From a virus: a DNA stretch of 53,465 nucleotides. Within the stretch, counting starts at the first letter, position 1; every line of letters begins with the position of its first letter. Of the stretch, positions 34,124 to 42,877 are shown piece after piece. The notes beneath the pieces were generated by a model, which saw only the letters and a list, made by a program, of their open reading frames with translations, had not been told where the DNA came from and ran no database searches. The DNA lies in the IMG/VR virus record IMGVR_UViG_3300025083_000042, positions 1-53,465 of that record; one strand, 5' to 3'. A program made the translations under genes and the position numbers.

Positions 34124-35683
34124 ATGGGTCTGAGTTTAAGAGGAACTACATCTGGTGCGGTTGATATCAATGCACCAGCAGTCGCAGGTGATAATACTAT
34201 CACATTGCCAGGTACCAATGGTGCTGCTAATCAGTTCTATAAGAACAGTGGAACCGCTGGGATTGTAACTTATTCTTCAATGGTTGAAGATAGTAGTGGT
34301 AACGTAGGGATCGGAACTGATAATCCAACAACGGAGCTCCAAGTTAATCATGCGACTAATGAATGCACAATCTCATTGTTCAATGCTGGAACGAAAAAGG
34401 CAGCACTTCAGGCACAAAATAGTTTTGGAACAATATTGTATTCATATGATGATGAACCAATTATCTTTAGTGTTGCTTCTGGAACATCTTATTCAGAAAA
34501 ACTTCGTATAACTTCTGATGGATATGCTCGTTTAACAACAGCAAACGCTAGATTAGAATGGACAGCATCATCTGGTAGTAATCCTTTTATTAGATCTATT
34601 GGTTCTGGTCAACAAGAATTAGAATTCAATACTGGTAGTAATGAAAGACTTCGTATAACTTCTGCTGGTAAAATTCAAGTTACTGGTACTCGTGGTGGAT
34701 CTTTGCAAGCAAGTGATAATGATTCACTTGAACTTTATACTGCAAGTGCATCTAGTAGTGTTAATAGAGGATCAGGAATAACTTTCTACAATCACGATGG
34801 CAGTGGTTATGAAATGGGTGGAACCATTCAGGTTGCGAAAGAAAATGGGACTGCCGACAATACATCTTCGTATATGCGTTTTGCGACTCGATCAAATGGT
34901 TCAGACGCTACGGAACGGATGAGGATTACATCTGCTGGTTTTGTTGGTATAAATGAGACAAGTCCTGATACACAACTTCATATTAAAGCTGCATTCTCTC
35001 AAAATGATGCCAATGGTCATCTAAAAATTGAAAATACTCAAGCAGTTACTAACTCGGGATCTAATGCTAGTCTTGTTATAAGAAGTCATAATGCTACTTC
35101 ACAGTTTATGAATTGGCAAGCCAATGGGATGAGAATTGGTCAAAGAATTATTCACAACAGCAGTACCGGCAATTTATACTTTACCGCTGGCAATGATACT
35201 GTTCGCTTGACCATTGATGCTTCTAATGGAAACTTCACTGGTAGTTCTAGTGCTGATATTTCTGATGGTAGATTAAAAGAAAATATACAAGATATTGGTG
35301 CAAGTGATGCAGTAACTATTATTAAGGGACTTCAGGGAAGGACTTTTACCTGGAAAGAAGAAGCAAAAATGGGGACTGATACAAAGTATGGATTTATTGC
35401 TCAAGAGGTAGAAACTGTAATACCAAATCTTGTTCATCAAAATATGGGCATTAATCGAGTTTCGACTGCAGCAACTACACAAGGTTATGGGCAAGGCGAA
35501 ATTATTGATGATTATAGTGATGCATATAGAGATGATACACAATCTGAGTGGTCTAAATCTGTAGAGAAGACGGGGATTATTCCCGTTTTGGTTGAGGCAT
35601 TGAAGGATGCGCTTTCAAAGATCGAAACCCTTGAAACACAAAACGCTGACCTATTGACGAGAGTTACTGCACTTGAAGGTTGA
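34124..35683 (+). CDS. Tail fibre with C-terminal S74 self-cleaving chaperone
   Basis: A 519-residue fibre. The N-terminus MGLSLRGTTSGAVDINAPAVAGDNTITLPGTNG is a common fibre opening. The shaft is built of ERLRITSAG-type units. From S380 (SDGRLKEN, with K385) the C-terminal 140 residues match the S74 intramolecular chaperone: IIKGLQGRTFTWKEEAK, YGFIAQEVETVIPNLV and a terminal coiled coil with VLVEALKDALSKIETLETQ. In this family the chaperone drives trimer folding and then cleaves itself off in front of the catalytic Ser, using a Ser/Lys dyad. Both residues are present here, so the mature fibre should end near residue 379. A receptor-binding role is inferred. Confidence 0.88.
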   Translation: MGLSLRGTTSGAVDINAPAVAGDNTITLPGTNGAANQFYKNSGTAGIVTYSSMVEDSSGNVGIGTDNPTTELQVNHATNECTISLFNAGTKKAALQAQNSFGTILYSYDDEPIIFSVASGTSYSEKLRITSDGYARLTTANARLEWTASSGSNPFIRSIGSGQQELEFNTGSNERLRITSAGKIQVTGTRGGSLQASDNDSLELYTASASSSVNRGSGITFYNHDGSGYEMGGTIQVAKENGTADNTSSYMRFATRSNGSDATERMRITSAGFVGINETSPDTQLHIKAAFSQNDANGHLKIENTQAVTNSGSNASLVIRSHNATSQFMNWQANGMRIGQRIIHNSSTGNLYFTAGNDTVRLTIDASNGNFTGSSSADISDGRLKENIQDIGASDAVTIIKGLQGRTFTWKEEAKMGTDTKYGFIAQEVETVIPNLVHQNMGINRVSTAATTQGYGQGEIIDDYSDAYRDDTQSEWSKSVEKTGIIPVLVEALKDALSKIETLETQNADLLTRVTALEG

Positions 35684-35684
35684 T

Positions 35685-35692
35685 AATAAATA
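35685..35692 (+). promoter_or_regulatory. T4-type late promoter
   Basis: AATAAATA just after the S74 fibre stop, followed by a different leader (see 35696-35738). Confidence 0.65.
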
Positions 35693-35695
35693 CTT

Positions 35696-35738
35696 ACGCC
35701 TAAACCTGTTTAATTCGGAGGATTTTCCTAATGGCACT
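35696..35738 (+). repeat. Leader repeat E, copy 1
   Basis: 43 bases including a small CTAAA/TTTAG-like hairpin, the GGAGG ribosome site and the first codons MAL. It is almost identical to 37443-37485, where the gene behind it is truncated. Confidence 0.85.
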
Positions 35739-36018
35739 TACTGAAAGATTTGAAAACGACAAGATTGAAGTCGTTGGTACATATAAAGCAGTACAAGTAC
35801 GTAGAGCAGAAATTATTGAGAAGGATGGTGTAGAAGTTGCACGTTCTTTCCATCGTCATGCACTGTCATGTGGTTCACTTGATGAAAGTGATAACTTTGT
35901 TGACACAGATATCAGTGGTGAAGATGCTGATGTACAAGCAATTTGTAATGCTGCATGGACACAAACAGTGAAAGATGCATACAAGGCATTCTTGATTGCA
36001 AACAAACCAGCCGAATAA
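35731..36018 (+). CDS. Small fibre-array accessory protein
   Basis: A 95-residue protein, MALTERFENDKIEVVGTYKAVQVRRAEIIEKDGVEVARSFHRHAL, with an acidic middle (DISGEDADVQAICNAAWTQ) and a helical end. Proteins with this start and with GEDADVQ..CN..WT recur near fibre genes in cyanophages; I know of no assigned function. It has a strong ribosome site (GGAGG at 35717-35721) in a repeated leader. It is not beta-repetitive, so it is more likely an assembly or adaptor protein than a fibre. Confidence 0.75.
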   Translation: MALTERFENDKIEVVGTYKAVQVRRAEIIEKDGVEVARSFHRHALSCGSLDESDNFVDTDISGEDADVQAICNAAWTQTVKDAYKAFLIANKPAE

Positions 36019-36022
36019 GTTC

Positions 36023-36030
36023 AATAAATA
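36023..36030 (+). promoter_or_regulatory. T4-type late promoter with cassette leader
   Basis: AATAAATA followed by CCTAAAAAGTA, 18 bases before ATG 36049. Confidence 0.7.
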
Positions 36031-36048
36031 CCTAAAAAGTAGATAGAC

Positions 36049-37341
36049 ATGAGTACCCTCAAGACTAATAATATTGAGCATTTAGATGCTTCTACTCCGT
36101 CAATTCAGACGACTATTGGTGGGGGTACCATTCTAGCAGGTGTGAGTACTGTATCTGGTGCATTAAATGTTGGTACTGGTACTTCTGTTAGTAGTCCAGC
36201 AACTAATACGTTAGCATTAGGTACTAATAATACAGAAAGACTTCGTATAACTTCTGCTGGTCTGGTTGGCATCGGACTGACTAATCCAGAAAAAAACCTT
36301 GTAGTAAGTAGTAGTTCTTCACCAACTATAAGAATTAATAATAGTGATAGTTCTATAACTGCTGATCAAACAATTGGTGTAATTGAATTTAAAGCTAATG
36401 ATGGTAGTAACGATGGAGATCAAGTTACTGGATCTATTGAGTCAATAGCACAAGCAGCATTTACTGGTCAAGGGTCACCTTCACATCTTATTTTCAAAAC
36501 TAATGGAGTATCTGGTGCAAATGCATTAACAGAAAGACTTCGTGTAGATTCTGGTGGCAGATTAATTACAGGAAATTATTCAACTGCTTTAGATACCATT
36601 GCTGGATCAATTATAGTAAATGGTGAAACAAGTGGAGGAAGAATCGCAATAAGAGGTTCTGGGTCAAGTGCTAATACCACTTTGAGTGAAATATTTGGTT
36701 TTTGGGATACAAATAAAGTTGCTGGATTCCAATTCGCTGGAGGGAGTGATACCACTAATAAAGATGACGGACAGATTAAGTTCTACACCAGCGCCTCTGG
36801 TCCCAGTCTTAGTGAAAGACTTCGTATAACTTCTGCTGGTGATGTTCAAGTTAAAACTGGAAATTTGGTTATAGGAACTTCTGGTAAAGGTATTGACTTC
36901 TCTGCCACTGCTGATGGTTCAGGAACATCTACATCTGAACTTCTAGATGATTATGAAGAAGGTACTTGGACTCCATCAGTTACATTTGGTGGGACATTAG
37001 CCAGTCAAACCAATCAAGGTAAATACACCAGAATTGGTAATACTGTATTTATTTCGTATCAACTAAATATCTCCGGTTTATCGGGAGGAACCGGAAACAT
37101 TAATGTTTCGGGTTTGCCGTATGCAGCTGATCAAGTACCTACATATAGTCATGGAAATTGTCAAGGTAATGCTTCCATGTCTTTGCCTTCAGGGGCAGGA
37201 AGTATCATGCCGTATATTGAAAATGGTAGTAATTATATGAGGCTTTTATATATGACTAATAGCGGTCATGCCGATGTAACTAATACTGTTTATTCTTCTG
37301 GGCTTACATTTTATGGAAACGGAATTTATTATACTAGCTAG
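36049..37341 (+). CDS. Tail fibre with EGTWTP-type C-terminal domain
   Basis: A 430-residue fibre, starting MSTLKTNNIEHLDASTPSIQ, with a shaft of TERLRITSAGLVGIGLTNPEKNL and similar units. The segment NVGTGTSVSSPATNTLALGTNNTERLRITSAG is nearly the same as in the fibre at 47198, at DNA level too (36169-36261 versus 47309-47401). The C-terminus starts LLDDYEEGTWTPSVTFGG and contains QGKYTRIGNTVFISYQLNISGL, a widespread phage fibre C-terminal domain. A receptor-recognition role is inferred. About 180 bases of partly degraded sequence follow it. Confidence 0.8.
   Translation: MSTLKTNNIEHLDASTPSIQTTIGGGTILAGVSTVSGALNVGTGTSVSSPATNTLALGTNNTERLRITSAGLVGIGLTNPEKNLVVSSSSSPTIRINNSDSSITADQTIGVIEFKANDGSNDGDQVTGSIESIAQAAFTGQGSPSHLIFKTNGVSGANALTERLRVDSGGRLITGNYSTALDTIAGSIIVNGETSGGRIAIRGSGSSANTTLSEIFGFWDTNKVAGFQFAGGSDTTNKDDGQIKFYTSASGPSLSERLRITSAGDVQVKTGNLVIGTSGKGIDFSATADGSGTSTSELLDDYEEGTWTPSVTFGGTLASQTNQGKYTRIGNTVFISYQLNISGLSGGTGNINVSGLPYAADQVPTYSHGNCQGNASMSLPSGAGSIMPYIENGSNYMRLLYMTNSGHADVTNTVYSSGLTFYGNGIYYTS
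36169..36261 (+). repeat. Direct repeat F, copy 1
   Basis: 93 bases encoding GTGTS.SSPATN.LALGTN..ERLRITS, closely similar to 47309-47401. Confidence 0.8.
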
Positions 37342-37432
37342 TTAAATAGTCCGTAACCGGATTAAAACTAAATCCATTAAATCTGTCTCTGGTGTATATC
37401 GTACCGCATAACAACCACTTGACAAACTAACG

Positions 37433-37440
37433 AATAAATA
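37433..37440 (+). promoter_or_regulatory. Late promoter motif in front of a cassette remnant
   Basis: AATAAATA in the 37342-37523 interval, before a leader whose gene has been lost. Confidence 0.6.
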
Positions 37441-37442
37441 AT

Positions 37443-37507
37443 ACGCCTAAACCTGTTTAGTTCGGAGGATTTTCCTAATGGCACTTTCCCCAAGAACTCA
37501 TAAATAA
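37443..37507 (+). pseudogene. Remnant of a cassette like 35685-36018
   Basis: Bases 37443-37485 repeat the leader of the accessory gene at 35731, including GGAGG and the start MAL, with one difference by eye. The reading frame then changes and ends after nine codons (MALSPRTHK, 37478-37507), its stop lying inside the next late promoter. The surrounding interval 37342-37523 also contains ACCACTTGACAAACT, which recurs at 48450 just beyond the last fibre cassette. I read this as a deletion scar left by loss of a small gene. A functional nonapeptide is less likely. Confidence 0.65.
37499..37506 (+). promoter_or_regulatory. T4-type late promoter
   Basis: CATAAATA followed by ACTAAAAA, 17 bases before ATG 37524. 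Confidence 0.65.
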
Positions 37508-37523
37508 CTAAAAATACACCGAT

Positions 37524-38198
37524 ATGTCAAGGGCAAGTAATTTAGCTGGTTTTACTACCGCAGTTGGGCCACCAACAGACTTGAATGTTGGTGTGGTTTC
37601 TGCTACAAGTATCACCGCAGAAACTGTAATTTCAACCAACACTTATTCATTCACTAATCTAGATATTAGTGAAACTATTAGTATTGGTTCTTCTATTGTT
37701 GGTGTCACCACCATCAACTCTAGTGGTATCAATAGCCCTCTTGGTATTGGTACTTTTAATAGTGTTGCAATTGGAACCGCATCAAATCTTCCATTAGAAG
37801 TATATCATCCAACCATCAATTCAGTAGCAAAATTTCAATCTGGTGATACTGGAGTAAATATAAGATTTCAGGATGGTAATACCACCAATCAAATGGAAAT
37901 TGGTGCAGATAATAATGATTTTATTGTCTCTGCAGCATCTGGTGGTGAGAGATTAAGAGTTGAAAGTGGTGGTAATGTTGGATTGGGTTCAACATCACCC
38001 ACAGTATCAGTAGATATATCAGAGAAGACTGATGCAGTTGCTCTACCTGTTGGTACTACTGCTCAGAGACCATCAACAGCATATGGTGGATACATTAGGT
38101 GGAACTCAACCAACACTGCGTTAGAGGTCTACAATGGCACAAATTGGGTGGAGATAATCTCTGATTATTTCCCATCAGGTTCTACTACTTTAGGTTGA
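37524..38198 (+). CDS. Fibre-like structural protein
   Basis: A 224-residue protein starting MSRASNLAGFTTAVGPPTDLNVGVVSATS, the same N-terminal type as the gene at 32765. The shaft has SIGSSIVGVTTINSSGINSPLGIGT and GGERLRVESGGNVGLGS units. It ends GTTAQRPSTAYGGYIRWNSTNTALEVYNGTNWVEI, a short motif widespread at fibre C-termini. It is much shorter than its relatives and has no large tip, so it may be an adaptor for the 1197-residue protein encoded 11 bases downstream. Confidence 0.75.
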   Translation: MSRASNLAGFTTAVGPPTDLNVGVVSATSITAETVISTNTYSFTNLDISETISIGSSIVGVTTINSSGINSPLGIGTFNSVAIGTASNLPLEVYHPTINSVAKFQSGDTGVNIRFQDGNTTNQMEIGADNNDFIVSAASGGERLRVESGGNVGLGSTSPTVSVDISEKTDAVALPVGTTAQRPSTAYGGYIRWNSTNTALEVYNGTNWVEIISDYFPSGSTTLG

Positions 38199-38209
38199 GG
38201 TAAAATATA

Positions 38210-41200
38210 ATGGCAAACGAACATTTAAAGAGAATTCCTACCAGTAGTGGCAATCGTAAGGTTCATACAGTATCTGTTTGGGCAAAAATTAACGATTCAA
38301 ATACTTCAAGTTACAGAACATTTTTTGCTGCCGGAGACGGTACAAGTGGTGCACCACGAACTGAATATGGTCTTGATACTAATAATAAATTTAATATGGG
38401 AATCAATGACGATGGTTCCACATGGCATCAGGCAGTTTCCACTGGAGTGGGTAGAGATAGTGGAAACTGGTTACATTTTTGTATAGCAGTTAATTCTACT
38501 CTAGAAGTTCAACAAAATAGAATTAGATTTTGGATAAATGGTAGTATATATCAATATACGGTTTCTAATACATTAAGTGGAAATTCCGATGGTCCAATAA
38601 ATGATGTTGTTGCTCAGACCATTGGTAGGTATGTAAATGTTGGATCACAACCTTGGGATGGACAATTATCAGATTTTTTCCTTGTAGATGGTCAAGCACT
38701 CACACCTGATGTGTTTGGTTTTTATAAAGATGGAGATGGTTATCAGTCTTCTGGCACTTCAGAAGCAACTGATTTTAGACCAGGACAATGGGTTCCTAAA
38801 TCACCATCAGTCATCAAGAATGTAATCAATAATGGTGGTGGATTTGGAGTCAATGGATTCTATCTGCCTATGAATGATAGTTCTAATCCTGGTGCTGACT
38901 TCCACTGTGCTCCTAATAGTATTATCAAACTGAAAGGAGAAGACTTACCACAACCACGTAATGGTGCTCCTACAACTTCTGATGCATTTGTCAGTCAGTT
39001 GAGAACAGACCCTTATGCTGCTAACTTAGTTCTTGCTGTTCCTGGTATTGGTACATTAAGAGGAACCGAAACTGTTAGTAATGGTAATTTCAGTGATGGA
39101 ACTACTACTGGTTGGACATCTAATAGAAGTGCAACCATCACCAATAATGATGGAGTAATGAGAGTTACAAATGGAGCATCTACTACTAGTGGGGCACATT
39201 ATCCAATAACTACTGAAATTGGCAAGTATTATAATCTTACTTTTGATGTATTGACTGGAGCAAATAATGGTTATATTGGAGTAACAGATTCTAATTTATA
39301 TAATAGTGGAACTTTTGTCTTAGCATATGCACAATATGTTAATGGTTCGTATTCAGTAGTTTTCAAAGCAACATCAACAACAGAAATTTTACATTTCCAT
39401 GTATTTGGAGGATCATCAGGTAGTTTCAAAGAATTTGATAATATTTCTGTAAGAGAAGTAAACGCACCAACAGATTACTCTGCTGATATCAAAGGTAGTG
39501 GAACCAATAAGACACTTACAGCAACTGGTAATGCTGGTGTGGGTTATGAACTTGGTGGATATTATGGAAGTGCTATGACCTTTGATGGGACTGGTGATTT
39601 CTTATCAATTCCCAACAACTCAGATTTTAATTATAGTGGTGGTGAAGATTTTACGATTGAACTCTGGTTGTATAGAAAAGATACTGGTGGTAATGACTCC
39701 ATAATAGGTATTTTTGAAAATACTGCTGGTACTAGAAGGACATGGCAATTAGAACAGAGAGGAAATCAAGCTATAAGATTTGAATGGTGGACCGATGGTT
39801 CATCTGGAACAGATATAACGACGGCTAATAATACAGTTCCAATTGATCAGTGGAGTCATATTTGTGTTGAAAGATCTGGTAATGTAATTACTGTTTATGT
39901 GAATGGTATTGCCGTAGGTATTAATGTATCTGCAGGAAGTATCTACAACAACACCACAGATCCATTAAGAATTGGTTCACAAAATGCTGTTCCAAACGCG
40001 GAGTTAAATGCTAACATTCAAGACGTTCGTGTCTACAAAGGTGTAGCAAAATACAAAGGTGGTTTTGATGTTCCCAAACCTTACACACCAGTAGGTATTG
40101 AGGCATTTAGAACAACTGTTGATACTTGTAAGAATAACTTCTGTACTTGGAATCCAGTTTATCCTGGATTTAGTCAAAATGCAGTATTTACTAATGGAAA
40201 TCTGACTGTTTCCGAACCAACTTCAAATACAGCTCAAGGCACTGGAACAATTGGTCCATCATCAGGTAAGTGGTATTATGAAGCAAGAGCAGGAAGTGTG
40301 ACGGGTGCTTCTCATATGATTGGGATACGAGCAGCAGAATGGAATAATGCTAATAGTCAGAATAGTTTAAACTACAGATCTAATGGTTCTGTATACAATT
40401 ACAGTAGTGCTGCTACTAGTCAAGCAACATATACTGATGGTGATGTGATAGGTGTTGCGTTTGATCCTACTAATGGAAGATTATGGTTCTCTAAAAATGG
40501 AGTTTGGACTGATGGTGCACCCAGCACAGGGTCTGGACAAAATGTTAATTACACACCTTCTGCAACCACTCCATTTTTTGCCTTTGATAATGTAGGAGGA
40601 ACTCAAAGATGGCATACAAATTTCGGTCAGAACCCATCATTCTCTGGAACTACAACAGCAGGAACTAACACAGATAGTAATGGTAAGGGACTGTTTAAGT
40701 ATGCTCCTCCAAGTGGTTTCCTAGCATTATGTGAGGATAACTTACCTACTCCTGCAATTGCTGACCCTGGTGAGCACTTTAAGACTGTGCTTTATACTGG
40801 TAGTGGTGGTAGTAAGGCAATTACTGGCGTCGGGCTCCAACCAGATTTTGTGTGGTTAAAGAGCAGAACTAATCCATCTACTGGCATTTATCATACTTTG
40901 GTTGATTCGGTGAGGGGCGCGCCTCATGCGTTATTCAGCAACTCAACTGATGTAGAAGATTCGCCTGGTGGAGTTTCTTCTCCTGCAAGTGTGCATGGAG
41001 GTATTTCTTCTTTTGATAATAATGGATTTAGCATTATGTCAGGAAGTTCTGATGATTTTTTGAATAACAATGGAACTCCTTATGTTGCCTGGTGTTGGAA
41101 AGCAGGTGGTGCCGCAGTGTCAAACACTGATGGAACTCTCACATCACAGGTGAGTGTTAATCAAACTGCTGGATTTAGTATTGTTAAATTTACTGGACAG

Positions 41201-41803
41201 GGTGGTAGTAGTTCGGCTACAGTTGGACATGGACTTGGTAAGAAACCTGCTTTCTGGATGTATAAACCATATACTAATACAACAAATTGGTATATGTATC
41301 ATCAAAGTTTAGGTGCGTCTGCTTGGTTAAATTTTACAACGTCAGCAGCAACTACTAGTAATCCAGCAGCATGGGGTGGAGTTGAACCAACATCAACAGT
41401 ATTAACACATGGAGCTGGTCTAGTCAATCAAGGTTCATGTATCTTATATGCCTGGACAGAAATAGAAGGGTTCAGTAAGTTTGGAAGTTATGTTGGAAAT
41501 AATAGTGCTGATGGTCCTTTTGTATATTGTGGATTTAAACCTGCTTGGGTATTAATTAAAAAGACAAATGGGTCCGGTAATGAAAACTGGAGATTATTGG
41601 ATTCTTCAAGATGCCCAGGTAACCAAAACAATAAGCAACTTCTCCCAAGTAGTTCTTCTTCAGAAACAACTGAAACTGGAATGGATTTTCTATCTAATGG
41701 ATTTAAATTGAGAGATAGTGATGCGCACCAAAACCAAGATGGATCAACATACATCTTCGCTGCTTTTGCTGAGTCTCCATTCCAGACTGCCAATGCTAAG
41801 TGA
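38210..41803 (+). CDS. Large multidomain adhesin-like protein (LamG/SPRY-like domains)
   Basis: A 1197-residue protein without the fibre shaft repeats. By motif it contains a LamG-type lectin fold at about 1-165 (VHTVSVWAKINDS, RIRFWINGS), a CBM-like segment at about 290-415 (ETVSNGNFSDGTTTGWTS), and a second LamG-type domain at about 455-625 (MTFDGTGDFLSIPNN, FTIELWLYRK, ITVYVNGIAVG). A SPRY-like domain spans about 685-800 (GKWYYEARAG, DVIGVAFDPTNGRLWFSKNGVW). Three related C-terminal units follow from about 855 (QPDFVWLKSR..VDSVRGAPHALFSN; KKPAFWMYK; KPAWVLIKKT). These folds usually bind carbohydrate or protein ligands, so host-surface recognition is inferred. It is probably co-expressed with the gene at 37524. 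The frame is intact. Confidence 0.8.
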   Translation: MANEHLKRIPTSSGNRKVHTVSVWAKINDSNTSSYRTFFAAGDGTSGAPRTEYGLDTNNKFNMGINDDGSTWHQAVSTGVGRDSGNWLHFCIAVNSTLEVQQNRIRFWINGSIYQYTVSNTLSGNSDGPINDVVAQTIGRYVNVGSQPWDGQLSDFFLVDGQALTPDVFGFYKDGDGYQSSGTSEATDFRPGQWVPKSPSVIKNVINNGGGFGVNGFYLPMNDSSNPGADFHCAPNSIIKLKGEDLPQPRNGAPTTSDAFVSQLRTDPYAANLVLAVPGIGTLRGTETVSNGNFSDGTTTGWTSNRSATITNNDGVMRVTNGASTTSGAHYPITTEIGKYYNLTFDVLTGANNGYIGVTDSNLYNSGTFVLAYAQYVNGSYSVVFKATSTTEILHFHVFGGSSGSFKEFDNISVREVNAPTDYSADIKGSGTNKTLTATGNAGVGYELGGYYGSAMTFDGTGDFLSIPNNSDFNYSGGEDFTIELWLYRKDTGGNDSIIGIFENTAGTRRTWQLEQRGNQAIRFEWWTDGSSGTDITTANNTVPIDQWSHICVERSGNVITVYVNGIAVGINVSAGSIYNNTTDPLRIGSQNAVPNAELNANIQDVRVYKGVAKYKGGFDVPKPYTPVGIEAFRTTVDTCKNNFCTWNPVYPGFSQNAVFTNGNLTVSEPTSNTAQGTGTIGPSSGKWYYEARAGSVTGASHMIGIRAAEWNNANSQNSLNYRSNGSVYNYSSAATSQATYTDGDVIGVAFDPTNGRLWFSKNGVWTDGAPSTGSGQNVNYTPSATTPFFAFDNVGGTQRWHTNFGQNPSFSGTTTAGTNTDSNGKGLFKYAPPSGFLALCEDNLPTPAIADPGEHFKTVLYTGSGGSKAITGVGLQPDFVWLKSRTNPSTGIYHTLVDSVRGAPHALFSNSTDVEDSPGGVSSPASVHGGISSFDNNGFSIMSGSSDDFLNNNGTPYVAWCWKAGGAAVSNTDGTLTSQVSVNQTAGFSIVKFTGQGGSSSATVGHGLGKKPAFWMYKPYTNTTNWYMYHQSLGASAWLNFTTSAATTSNPAAWGGVEPTSTVLTHGAGLVNQGSCILYAWTEIEGFSKFGSYVGNNSADGPFVYCGFKPAWVLIKKTNGSGNENWRLLDSSRCPGNQNNKQLLPSSSSSETTETGMDFLSNGFKLRDSDAHQNQDGSTYIFAAFAESPFQTANAK

Positions 41804-41809
41804 TAAATA
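41802..41809 (+). promoter_or_regulatory. T4-type late promoter with cassette leader
   Basis: GATAAATA overlapping the preceding TGA, followed by ACTAAAAA; the next ATG is at 41826. Confidence 0.7.
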
Positions 41810-41825
41810 ACTAAAAACTACGAAG

Positions 41826-42290
41826 ATGATAGTCACATCAAACACGGTTGAACATAACTTTAGTATTCCTGGTCTCATTACTGTTGGTCAGGTTGATTCC
41901 AATCTTGATGTTATTGAGCAAGTCACGATTTATATTAACTCATCAACTACATTTGACCATACTTTTTCCACAGTTGTTTATGATGACCCTGGTTCAGGTA
42001 TTACTACTACAGTCACTGAAAGTAAGACTGTAAATGAGTTTTGTCAATATAATGTAAGTCTTGCTACAGCAGGCATTACAACATTCTCTGCGTTTGATGA
42101 CTTAACTGAAGATGAAGTTCTTCAGTGGGCATTTGCTGCTGATGCATCAACGAAGGCAACAAATCAGTCTGCCAATGAGACTTCAGTTCTTGAGAAGAAA
42201 GACAGAATTCTCAACCCACTACTTTATGCTAAAAATTCACCAGCCACTCCTTGGCAAAGGAGAGCTGATAAAGCATCTGTTTCTGAATAA
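41826..42290 (+). CDS. Small fibre-array accessory protein
   Basis: A 154-residue protein. The N-terminal ~70 residues are beta-rich (NFSIPGLITVGQVDSNLDVIEQVTIYINSST). The rest is helical and acidic with DDLTEDEVLQWAFAADA..., ending in NPLLYAKNSPATPWQRRADK. The TEDEVLQW segment recurs in small cyanophage proteins placed beside fibre genes. No function is established to my knowledge; an assembly or chaperone role is inferred from position after a large adhesin. Confidence 0.7.
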   Translation: MIVTSNTVEHNFSIPGLITVGQVDSNLDVIEQVTIYINSSTTFDHTFSTVVYDDPGSGITTTVTESKTVNEFCQYNVSLATAGITTFSAFDDLTEDEVLQWAFAADASTKATNQSANETSVLEKKDRILNPLLYAKNSPATPWQRRADKASVSE

Positions 42291-42296
42291 TAAATA
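42289..42296 (+). promoter_or_regulatory. T4-type late promoter with cassette leader
   Basis: AATAAATA just after the preceding stop, followed by ACTAGAAAGGT, a variant of the usual leader; the next ATG is at 42314. Confidence 0.7.
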
Positions 42297-42313
42297 ACTA
42301 GAAAGGTCTTACA

Positions 42314-42865
42314 ATGGCATTTGGACGCCCTATAACAAATCAGAATGATTATAAAGCTTCGACTGTAATTGCAACTGCAGGACAGACTTTATTTACTGTT
42401 GTAGGTGGATACAAGTTAAATAAACTTAGCGTTTTTAGAAACGGTGTACGGCTTAGTGCTGCTTATGACTTTGTTGCAGGTGATGGTTCAACTGTCACCT
42501 TAAATAATGCTTGTCAAGCAAGTGATGAAGTTACATTTGAAGCACTTGATACTTTTGTAGCATCTGAAGTTCAGAGTATAATTGGTATTCATTCAGGTGG
42601 AAACCTAATTGGGTTTACTACTACAATAAACTTCACTGGGACTGGTAACACTGTTACTGCACAACCTAGTGGTGTTATTGATGTATCAATTTCTGGTGGT
42701 GCTAGAGGTGGTGGAGGAGATAAGGTCTTTCAAGAGAATCAGAGAATAGTAAATTTTGGATATACATTAACACCGGGATACAGTGCTGTAAGTGTCGGTC
42801 CTGTATCAGTATCAGCAGGGGCAACCGTCACTATCCCTGGAACAGAAAGATGGGTCATTCTTTAA
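42314..42865 (+). CDS. Fibre-associated structural protein, paralogue of 28974
   Basis: A 183-residue protein. Residues about 15-75 (STVIATAGQTLFTVVGGYKLNKLSVFRNGVRLSAAYDFVAGDGSTVTLNNA) have the LxVFxNGxxL fibre pattern. GIHSGGNLIGFTTTINFTGTGNTVT at about 93-117 matches the gene at 28974. The last ~45 residues (FGYTLTPGYSAVSVGPVSVSAGATVTIPG) form a short end domain that differs from its paralogue. An AAGGAG site lies between it and the next gene, so the two are probably co-transcribed. Confidence 0.72.
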   Translation: MAFGRPITNQNDYKASTVIATAGQTLFTVVGGYKLNKLSVFRNGVRLSAAYDFVAGDGSTVTLNNACQASDEVTFEALDTFVASEVQSIIGIHSGGNLIGFTTTINFTGTGNTVTAQPSGVIDVSISGGARGGGGDKVFQENQRIVNFGYTLTPGYSAVSVGPVSVSAGATVTIPGTERWVIL

Positions 42866-42877
42866 GGAGCTAATTAA

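Noticed and set aside
37478-37507. Nine-codon ORF as a functional leader peptide
   Set aside because: It is better explained as the truncated start of a copy of the 35731 gene; kept as a pseudogene remnant.
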